A DNA stretch of 61,508 bases from Candidatus Saccharimonadota bacterium. Lineage in GTDB: Bacteria > Patescibacteriota > Saccharimonadia > Saccharimonadales > Saccharimonadaceae. The DNA lies in assembly GCA_009777795.1 (NCBI GenBank), contig WRLC01000001.1, forward strand, positions 1 to 61,508, written 5' to 3'. Positions within the stretch are counted from its first letter, which is position 1. Each line of letters opens with the position of its first letter. The notes under the pieces are model-generated. The model was not told the origin of the DNA. It searched no databases and saw only the letters and a program-made list of their open reading frames with translations. This document shows, piece after piece, positions 55,753 through 61,508 of the stretch. Both the position numbers and the translations under genes were made by a program.

Positions 55753-57087
55753 GTGATAGCAAAAACAAAAATCAGATTTAGTAAAGTTTCTCGTAGCTGG
55801 CGAGCACTGTTTGCGGTGGTTTTGCTGGTGGTAGCGGGCTTGGCGGGAGCGTTCTTGGTGGCGGGAGCGAGGAGCGAGGCGACAACTTTGACGGGCTCAA
55901 TGTTCCGGGCGGGGAATATTATTTCGGACGATATGTTTTATGCGTCAAGCACGATGACGGCGGCGGATATCCAGAAGTTTTTGGAGGCGCGGGCGCCAAA
56001 TTGTGTGCAGCAGCCGGGCGGACCGCCATGCATTAAAGATTTCCGTAGCGATATCCCGGCGCGTCAACCCGATGTTTACTGCAATGGTATGGCGGCGGCG
56101 ACAAACCAAAGTGCGGCTGAGATGATTTATCGTGTGTCGCAAAGTTGTGGGGTTAACCCACAGGTGATTTTGGTGACTTTGCAGAAAGAGCAGGGACTAA
56201 TCACGACCAATAGCCCGACAAACTGGATGTATCGGGCGGCGATGGGCTATTCCTGCCCGGATGATGCGCCGTGTAATGATGCGTTTAGCGGATTCATTAT
56301 GCAGATTTGGTCAGGCACGCGGCAGTTTAAGGTTTATCGGCAGCGGCCGGACTTTTTCCAGAATCGTTATAGTTATGGAAACCATCACAACATTCTCTAC
56401 AATCCGACTACGAGTTGTGGCACACAGCGAGTGTTTGTCGAGAACCAAGCGACACAAGGGCTGTATATATATACGCCGTATGTGCCAAACGCGGCAGCGT
56501 TGAATAACTTGCATGGGACGGGAGATAGCTGTTCGGCTTATGGCAACCGTAATTTTTGGCGGACTTTCTGGCTTTGGTTTGGCGACCCGCACGGGCCGGT
56601 GCAGAGCGCGGTGAGGCCGGTGCCGAACTTGCCGGAGGGGATAGAGATTGGCTTGTCGGTCGCGTCGCTTTTTGACTTGGACTTGTCGTCGCAGATGATT
56701 TCTCGGGTGGGGGCTGGCTCGGACCTGACGAAACTGATGGAAGATATTGCCTTGAGTGATAATGTGGAGATGCGAATTACGAAAAATGGGCAGGTAGCGA
56801 CGACGGTTTCGACCGGCGCGTTGTTGGAATTTCGCACGACTATGGAGGATGGGAGCGTGGTGGAAATTGCGACTTGGACGATGTCGGTTCTGGGTGATGT
56901 GAACGGTGATGGGGCGGTGGATATTACGGACTTGATTGCGATGCGGATGCATTTGGCAGGGAACCGAGTTCTGATTGGTGAGTTTGTGATGGCGGCGGAC
57001 ATCTTGCCGGAAAATAGAGAAGTAGATATTGCTGATATAATAAGAATGCGACAATTTTTAGCGAGGACAATCCAGAGTTTAAGATGA
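55753..57087 (+). CDS. Secreted protein with lysozyme-like/cell-wall domain and C-terminal dockerin
   Basis: 444 aa from GTG 55753. Signal peptide (LFAVVLLVVAGLAGAFLVAG), then a domain known from actinobacterial secreted proteins (MFRAGNIISDDMFY; MTAADIQKFLEARAPNC; GVNPQVILVTLQKEQGLITT; YSYGNHHNILYNPTTSCG; NFWRTFWLWFGDP), which looks like a lytic transglycosylase fold with KEQG. The C-terminus has two dockerin-type calcium loops: GDVNGDGAVDITDLIAMRMHL and ADILPENREVDIADIIRMRQFL. TTGACA (55719)/TATAAT (55741) puts the -10 exactly 6 nt before GTG; an ATG at 55735 would lie upstream of that -10. Confidence 0.82.
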   Translation: MIAKTKIRFSKVSRSWRALFAVVLLVVAGLAGAFLVAGARSEATTLTGSMFRAGNIISDDMFYASSTMTAADIQKFLEARAPNCVQQPGGPPCIKDFRSDIPARQPDVYCNGMAAATNQSAAEMIYRVSQSCGVNPQVILVTLQKEQGLITTNSPTNWMYRAAMGYSCPDDAPCNDAFSGFIMQIWSGTRQFKVYRQRPDFFQNRYSYGNHHNILYNPTTSCGTQRVFVENQATQGLYIYTPYVPNAAALNNLHGTGDSCSAYGNRNFWRTFWLWFGDPHGPVQSAVRPVPNLPEGIEIGLSVASLFDLDLSSQMISRVGAGSDLTKLMEDIALSDNVEMRITKNGQVATTVSTGALLEFRTTMEDGSVVEIATWTMSVLGDVNGDGAVDITDLIAMRMHLAGNRVLIGEFVMAADILPENREVDIADIIRMRQFLARTIQSLR

Positions 57088-57100
57088 AAGGAGTAAAATA

Positions 57101-57877
57101 ATGTTTACAGCTTCGATGACGGGCGCGGCGACGGTGACGTTTGTGAGTAATTTCACGACTAATGTGGTGGTGAGTTGTTCGACTGGTCGGCCGGCGGGGT
57201 TTCAGGCGGACTTGGCGTTTGACGATACGCTGAATGTGTCGGCGACGGCGCTGAATGGGGCGACGGTGACAGGTTCCTCAAGGTTGATTGTGGAGACCAT
57301 GGGGAGCGGCAATGGTGTGAATAATGGGACGAGTGTGCTGAGATTGACGGTGCGGAATCGCAGTTTGCGCGATGGGCAGACGGGGAATATCCGGTTGAAT
57401 AATGTGCGGGGAGTTTGTATTGATGCTCAAGGCACGCCACTGACGTATAATGCGGCATCGATTACGAAGGCGGCGAGGTACCAGCGCCCGGCGCCGCAGC
57501 CGGAGCGACCGCCAGAAGAGCCGGAGCCCGAGCCAGATTATAGCGTGATGTCAGCGCGGGAGTTGCTGGGGTTATTGACGGCGGATTTGCCGGCGGCGCA
57601 GTATAGTTTGATAAAAGAGGCCCTAGCGAGAGTGATAAACGCGAATGAGGAAAGAATCAATGTCTTGGAAAGCCAGTTGGCGGCTTATGAAGAGGCGCCA
57701 GTGCTGGGCGAGCGCGAGGAAAAGACAGGGTTGGCGCGGGTGCTGGATGACAAATGGACATTTTTCGCCGTGGGAGCGTTTATGGCGGCGTTGATTGCGG
57801 CGGCGATTGCGATTATCCAGAGTTTGGTCAAGTCGGCAGAGCCTAAGACACCGAAGAAACCACGCAAGGCGAAATAG
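57101..57877 (+). CDS. Cohesin-like domain protein with C-terminal membrane helix
   Basis: 258 aa. N-terminal ~120 residues are beta-rich and fit a cohesin-like fold (PAGFQADLAFDDTLNVSATA; TSVLRLTVRNRSLRDGQTGN; IRLNNVRGVCID). A Pro/Glu linker, a helical segment (YSLIKEALARVINANEERINVLESQLAAYE) and a C-terminal membrane helix (FFAVGAFMAALIAAAIAIIQSLV) with a basic tail follow. No signal peptide is visible after ATG 57101 (GAAAGGAG upstream), and a stop at 57080-57082 prevents extension. It lies 13 nt after the dockerin gene, so it may be its membrane receptor. The cohesin assignment is by pattern. Confidence 0.6.
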   Translation: MFTASMTGAATVTFVSNFTTNVVVSCSTGRPAGFQADLAFDDTLNVSATALNGATVTGSSRLIVETMGSGNGVNNGTSVLRLTVRNRSLRDGQTGNIRLNNVRGVCIDAQGTPLTYNAASITKAARYQRPAPQPERPPEEPEPEPDYSVMSARELLGLLTADLPAAQYSLIKEALARVINANEERINVLESQLAAYEEAPVLGEREEKTGLARVLDDKWTFFAVGAFMAALIAAAIAIIQSLVKSAEPKTPKKPRKAK

Positions 57878-57880
57878 GTA

Positions 57881-57964
57881 TTGACTTTTGGTGAAAAGTT
57901 TGATATAATGGGGGCATAAACACCTCGCCCTCGCAGCAATGCTCGGCGAGGATTGTGATATAAT
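57881..57964 (+). promoter_or_regulatory. Tandem promoters ahead of the NYN gene
   Basis: P1: TTGACT (57881-57886), 17-nt spacer, TATAAT (57904-57909). P2: TATAAT at 57959-57964, 6 nt before the ATG. Between them CCTCGCC...GGCGAGG forms a 7-bp hairpin, which could separate the two transcripts. Confidence 0.7.
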
Positions 57965-57970
57965 GCATCT

Positions 57971-58433
57971 ATGAATAAACTGTATATAGATGGAGAAAAC
58001 TTTCTTTTTAAAGCAAAAGATGTCCTAAAAGAGGCGAAACTAATAAAGAGCAAGCCGGACATAACGCATTTGAAAATTAGTTATTTGAGCAAAATATTAA
58101 GCAAAGAGGGCAAGATTGGAAAGGTCCAATTTTATGCGGCCAAGCTGCACAGACACAATAACTCGCGTTCTCTATTAAAAAAGTCGGAAATATTAATTGA
58201 GTCGCAACGGCGCCTGAAGCGTTATTTGACAAACGATGGTGTTGATTTTATAGTGAGCGGTCATGTCCGCTTGCAGAGCTTTATACCTGCGGGTCGTAAT
58301 CGCCCTGAAGAGGCGATTTTCAAGGAAAAAAGGTGTGGATGTGCGCTTGGCTGTTGATATGATGGCGGATGTGTGCGATAAAAAAGTCAAAACCGCATTT
58401 TTGGCGAGCTCTGGTTCTGATATATTGCCGTAA
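57971..58433 (+). pseudogene. Frameshifted and truncated NYN-domain (PIN-like) nuclease
   Basis: The frame from ATG 57971 (MNKLYIDGENFLF..., an NYN/LabA-like start) runs to 58357, ending EEAIFKEKRCGCALGC. If one A of the A6 run at 58326-58331 is dropped, it continues KGVDVRLAVDMMADVCDKK then VKTAFLASSGSDILP, restoring the conserved KGVDV.LAVDM motif and the Asp-rich loop, and stops at 58431-58433. The last motif is cut short, so the protein is probably inactive either way. AT-rich and unskewed, unlike its neighbours. A sequencing error or programmed shift cannot be excluded. Confidence 0.75.
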
Positions 58434-58485
58434 TGTCTTGGTGTGTTTGGCTTGTGGTTGGGGATATTTGTGATATAATTAGAGC

Positions 58486-59169
58486 ATGAGCATTTTCGAG
58501 AGCAGATCACAGGTGTTTTGGCGGAAGGTGCGTGAAGGTTTGGGAAGGTTTTTTGGCAAGATTGGCGCGTGGTTTGGCAGGATGCGGGGCGAATTTCGAG
58601 AATTGCCAAAAAATGTGCGGACAGTGATTTATATGGGTGGTTCGGTGTTGGCGGTGTTGCTGTTGTTCTCGATTGTGATTTGGCCGAGGTTGCAGCGGCC
58701 GGAGCCAGAGCCCGAGGGCCCGCAACGGGAGACCGTGGCAGAGGCGATTGAGCGCCTGACGGCCGAGACGCGGCGGCCGCTTTTGGCGGACGAAGTGCCG
58801 GAGATTATTGAGGACATCGACGAGCAGGTCAATATGAGCGAGGACAAGAGCGAGCTATTAGAGCTCTACTCGCTAAGGGGGCGGGTGTTCTTTAACGCGA
58901 TGATGTACCATAGGTCGGCGGAATCGTATTTGTTGATTTTGGAGCGAGAATTGATTGAAGATGGGCGATATTTCGATGTTTACTCGGCGCTCTTTTATGC
59001 TTATACTCATGCCGACGACCCGGCAGCGGCAAGCCAGTGGGCGGCGCGGACGGTTGAGGAGTATTTGAAGGGTTATATAGAGGATGACGGTGGCTGCGTG
59101 ACCTACGCGCAGGCGGCAGGGATTGAGATTTCGACTTGTCCGAGTATTTTCGATGCTCGCAATATGTAG
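58486..59169 (+). CDS. Membrane protein with TPR-like exterior domain
   Basis: 227 aa. A basic N-terminal region of about 45 residues, a single membrane helix (VIYMGGSVLAVLLLFSIVIW), a Pro/Glu linker and a helical C-terminal domain with TPR-like pairs (LLELYSLRGRVFFNAMMYHRSAESYLLILERELI; YFDVYSALFYAYTHADDPAAASQWAARTVEEYL). Two Cys lie near the C-terminus. No family is assigned. TATAAT at 58474-58479 lies 6 nt before the ATG; leaderless. Confidence 0.7.
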   Translation: MSIFESRSQVFWRKVREGLGRFFGKIGAWFGRMRGEFRELPKNVRTVIYMGGSVLAVLLLFSIVIWPRLQRPEPEPEGPQRETVAEAIERLTAETRRPLLADEVPEIIEDIDEQVNMSEDKSELLELYSLRGRVFFNAMMYHRSAESYLLILERELIEDGRYFDVYSALFYAYTHADDPAAASQWAARTVEEYLKGYIEDDGGCVTYAQAAGIEISTCPSIFDARNM

Positions 59170-59306
59170 TTAGCCCGGCCCTGCTTATGCTTGCGTTTTG
59201 GGCGATTTTATGATACAGTAAAGGCAAATCGAACCTTAAAAAGCAGTTGTTAAGCAAATTTGCGTTGCTTACCTTTTTCGGGTTCAGAAAACAGGAGGAG
59301 AGAACT

Positions 59307-60620
59307 ATGAAAAAAATGCTGATACCATGGCTGCTGGTGCTGGTGTTGGGTCTGTCGGCGTGTGTGAACACGACGCATGGCGGATCACCAAAACCGGACG
59401 GCGGCGGGTTGGTTGTGCATGCCGATGACGACCTACCGAGCCCGAGCGAAACGCCGGGCGCATCAAGCCCTACCAGCGCACCGAGTACAGCGCCAAGCCC
59501 GACAGCAGAGCCAGAGGAAGACGAAATAACCGTGTTGGTTGATGGGCAGAAAGTCGAGTTTCCGGATGGCAAGCCATTCATGGACGAAAACGCGCGGATT
59601 TTGGTGCCGGCCCGATTTATCGGCGAAGCGCTAGGCGCGGAGGTAATCTGGGACGAAGAAACACAGACCGCCAGCTTTGAGCGAACTTGGCTACTGGAAA
59701 GTGGGCAGTATGACGTGAGGGTGAGCTTCCAAGTTGGGCAAGCAGAGTACACGATGCAGGTCAAAGGCCCAACCGGCGGTGGCAGCGAGACATTTACGAT
59801 GGATACCAAGGCAACTAATGGCCAGAGCCGGATTTTTGTGCCGGTGCGGTATTTGGCCGAGGCACTTTCGGCAGAGGTAGAGTACGACGCAGAGACACGG
59901 ACGGTGAGCATTACTTCAGTAGTGCCGGACGCCGGTGGAGAGCCGGGCCGCCAGTGGGAGAGTACGCCGACGACACCGCCAGAGACGACAACCCCAACAC
60001 CGACACCCCCGCCGGCTACACCGGAGCCAACGCCGACACCGGCAGCGCCCGGCAGAACCTACAACATGGACGACCCGAACGTGCAGAAGCACCCAATCTA
60101 CGCAACGGCCGGAAGCGCGGCAGAATTACAGGCCGGCAGCTCAGGCTGGCGTTCGGCAGCGGAAATCATCGCCGAGCAAAAGCGAGACCACGAAGACTAC
60201 CTGATTGATGGCATGACTTTCTACGAGTGGCGGATGGCGCCAATCCAAGCGTGGGTTGATAGCTATGTCTCGGCCAACGGACTGTCCTACAAGGGCAAAA
60301 CCGACTTCGAGAAGACGGCGATTATCCGGCATATTGTGGAAAGCGGCAGGTTGGAAGAGCTGATTGGACTTTGGCGGCCTAACTTTCAGTTCACGACTGA
60401 TGACTGCGTGCCATTGGCGGAAGCAGTAGAGTTCATGATGATAGCTATGGATTTCGGGATGTTCAAGTCCGTCCCCTGTACGGTCAACTTACCGCATGCC
60501 ACTAATGGCTATTGGGACTCTACGGTGGGGGCCATAAGGTTTATTGACGCAAACTTGAGTTTTGATGTCTGGAACATATTTGTGGATGGGTTGTATGAAA
60601 AAGGCTTCAAGCTTCATTAG
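59307..60620 (+). CDS. Lipoprotein with copper-amine-oxidase N-terminal-like repeat domain
   Basis: 437 aa from ATG 59307 (AGGAGGAG upstream). Lipobox LGLSAC at the end of a signal peptide (MLIPWLLVLVLGLSAC) predicts a lipid-anchored surface protein. A Ser/Thr/Pro linker leads to a Cu_amine_oxidN1-type domain with two repeats (ARILVPARFIGEALGAEVIW; SRIFVPVRYLAEALSAEVEY), a second Thr/Pro-rich linker and a C-terminal domain (DYLIDGMTFYEWRMAPIQAW; TDDCVPLAEAVEFMMIAMDF) of unknown family. The repeat domain is typical of Clostridia. Codon usage is richer in C than neighbouring genes. Horizontal transfer from Firmicutes is likely. Confidence 0.8.
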   Translation: MKKMLIPWLLVLVLGLSACVNTTHGGSPKPDGGGLVVHADDDLPSPSETPGASSPTSAPSTAPSPTAEPEEDEITVLVDGQKVEFPDGKPFMDENARILVPARFIGEALGAEVIWDEETQTASFERTWLLESGQYDVRVSFQVGQAEYTMQVKGPTGGGSETFTMDTKATNGQSRIFVPVRYLAEALSAEVEYDAETRTVSITSVVPDAGGEPGRQWESTPTTPPETTTPTPTPPPATPEPTPTPAAPGRTYNMDDPNVQKHPIYATAGSAAELQAGSSGWRSAAEIIAEQKRDHEDYLIDGMTFYEWRMAPIQAWVDSYVSANGLSYKGKTDFEKTAIIRHIVESGRLEELIGLWRPNFQFTTDDCVPLAEAVEFMMIAMDFGMFKSVPCTVNLPHATNGYWDSTVGAIRFIDANLSFDVWNIFVDGLYEKGFKLH

Positions 60621-60629
60621 CAACTGCTA

Positions 60630-60657
60630 TTAACCCCGCGCTAGATGTGCGGGGTTA
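60630..60657 (+). terminator. Terminator after the lipoprotein gene
   Basis: TTAACCCCGC-GCTAGATGT-GCGGGGTTAA. Confidence 0.8.
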
Positions 60658-60719
60658 AAGCTGGGGTGAGTGGGGAAAAAGCTTGCGCTTTAACAAATGT
60701 GCTATATAATATATATAAT

Positions 60720-61508
60720 ATGAAGTTGCGTTTAGGTATCTTGGGGGTAGCGGGAGCAATATTAGGTGTGTTATTGATGGCAGCACCAGCCGAGGCAAGG
60801 AGTTTCTCGATTGCTGGGCCGTTTGCTAATTATTCGGCGGTGCCATCGGAGTACAAATATAATGGCGGGCTCTTGACTTGGCAGAACTGCACCAACAACG
60901 GTTTTGATAATAACGAGGTTTTTGACTGGATTCATAGCACAATTGGCGCGAGGTCTTCGACGCCGATCCAAGTCGATATCACGCATAACAGCGCAATGAA
61001 TTGGAAGGCAGGCTTTACGGGAAGTTGCGAGATTGTGGTGATGTACGGCGAGTCATTGCCGAATTCGACGGTCTATCCGCTGTTAAAAAACGGCCAACCG
61101 ACCGGCTATGGCTACAAGCAGGACTGTGGCAATTTAGTGAGGTACGACTTGCCACCAGAAGGCTGGAAGAGTAATGGCGAGACAGAGATTTTCTCTACCC
61201 TGACTGGCTGGACAAAAGCGCATCCGCGCGGAGCTGAGATGCCAGTTAAGGTAGGTGATATGGTGCGCTGGCGACATCGAGTGAATATTACTGACCGGCA
61301 GGGTGGGGCGGAGGCGAAGTTCAAAGTGACCACTGTGTCAAAGAAAGGCACTAGTGTGGTGCAGTTGGCTGGCGGGAGCGCGAACTGGACTGACCATGAG
61401 TTGACGGTATCAGCGGCACAGCAAAATACTGGCTGGCAGGAGCGGACATGGACAGTGCCAACTGATGCAGAGGATGGAGATATTTATTGTCAATTCTGGG
61501 AGTGGACG
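60720..61508 (+). CDS. Secreted protein, N-terminal part (runs off the window)
   Basis: Open from ATG 60720 to the right edge (263 codons seen). Signal peptide: KLRLGILGVAGAILGVLLMAAPAEA. The exterior part has Cys pairs, and reads SIAGPFANYSAVPSEYKYNG, LTWQNCTNNGFDNNEVFDWI, and VGDMVRWRHRVNITDRQGG, which resembles repeated surface domains with Ig-like strands (GDMVRWRHRV...). No stop is reached, so the full size is unknown. A TATAAT at 60705-60710 is 9 nt before the ATG, with an AT run in between. Confidence 0.75.
   Translation, partial: MKLRLGILGVAGAILGVLLMAAPAEARSFSIAGPFANYSAVPSEYKYNGGLLTWQNCTNNGFDNNEVFDWIHSTIGARSSTPIQVDITHNSAMNWKAGFTGSCEIVVMYGESLPNSTVYPLLKNGQPTGYGYKQDCGNLVRYDLPPEGWKSNGETEIFSTLTGWTKAHPRGAEMPVKVGDMVRWRHRVNITDRQGGAEAKFKVTTVSKKGTSVVQLAGGSANWTDHELTVSAAQQNTGWQERTWTVPTDAEDGDIYCQFWEWT

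Noticed and set aside
1-61508. CRISPR array or cas genes
   Set aside because: No regularly spaced direct repeats and no Cas-like proteins are seen.
1-61508. Recoded UGA (Gly or Trp)
   Set aside because: UGA terminates several clear genes at family-typical lengths (for example folD, folC's upstream neighbour obgE, and ruvX), and no conserved protein needs UGA read-through.

Overview
The window looks like a chromosomal segment of a Patescibacteria/CPR bacterium, most probably Candidatus Saccharibacteria (TM7). The reasons are a PrgI / TraC-like / VirB4 / GspE-type ATPase block, a membrane-anchored double-AAA Clp ATPase, short compact housekeeping genes, a few surface proteins carrying FISUMP, dockerin, LysM/CHAP and lamin-tail domains, and almost no biosynthesis. 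UGA is used as a normal stop, so it is not a Gracilibacteria/Absconditabacteria-type recoded genome. No 16S gene is present, so the lineage is inferred. The + strand is strongly G-rich whichever strand is coding, except for one block at about 29.97-32.62 kb.

Layout. 1-4 kb: end of a FISUMP surface protein, a GH97 glycosidase and a membrane-anchored Ig-like protein. 4-10.7 kb (- strand): tilS, a sugar transferase, then the secretion/pilus ATPase block. 10.8-20.3 kb: dnaK, rsmD, rarA and a lamin-tail protein, interleaved with five short orphan genes that have strong 17-bp-spacer promoters, structured leaders and perfect Shine-Dalgarno (SD) sequences. 20.5-27.5 kb: a membrane protein, ruvX, mltG, a LysM-CHAP hydrolase, obgE and folC. 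27.5-30 kb: a leader or small-RNA unit with an 11-G tract, then a two-domain FISUMP protein. 30-32.6 kb: gpsA, a metallophosphoesterase, tRNA-Leu, ogt and a CmpB-like membrane protein, in a block of inverted GC skew. 32.6-42 kb: cdsA, an FtsB-like protein, a GT4 glycosyltransferase, a DDAH-like amidinohydrolase, galU, a WxL/DUF916-like surface pair, tRNA-Cys, the membrane Clp ATPase and a DsbA-like protein. 42-50.4 kb: a membrane protein, ligA, trpS, NUDIX, tRNA-Ser, rpsO, rpsG-rpsL, a surface protein, a 58-aa membrane peptide and rsmA. 50.4-61.5 kb: tRNA-Met, murB, folD, a CapA/serine-hydrolase fusion, glyS, a dockerin protein next to a cohesin-like membrane protein, a frameshifted NYN gene, a TPR-like membrane protein, a Firmicutes-like lipoprotein and a cut-off secreted protein.

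Three genome-scale habits stand out. (1) Leaderless transcription: at least 18 genes have a TGnTATAAT-like -10 ending exactly 6 nt before the start codon. (2) A palindromic repeat about 127-130 bp long sits in frame inside genes: two copies in tilS, one in obgE in the opposite orientation, a divergent one at 20.9 kb, and an element of similar shape between divergent promoters at 10.7 kb. It resembles Rickettsia palindromic elements in behaviour. (3) Three of the four tRNAs run directly into a co-directional protein gene 8-27 nt downstream. The clustered dockerin and cohesin-like proteins may form a small surface-assembly system.
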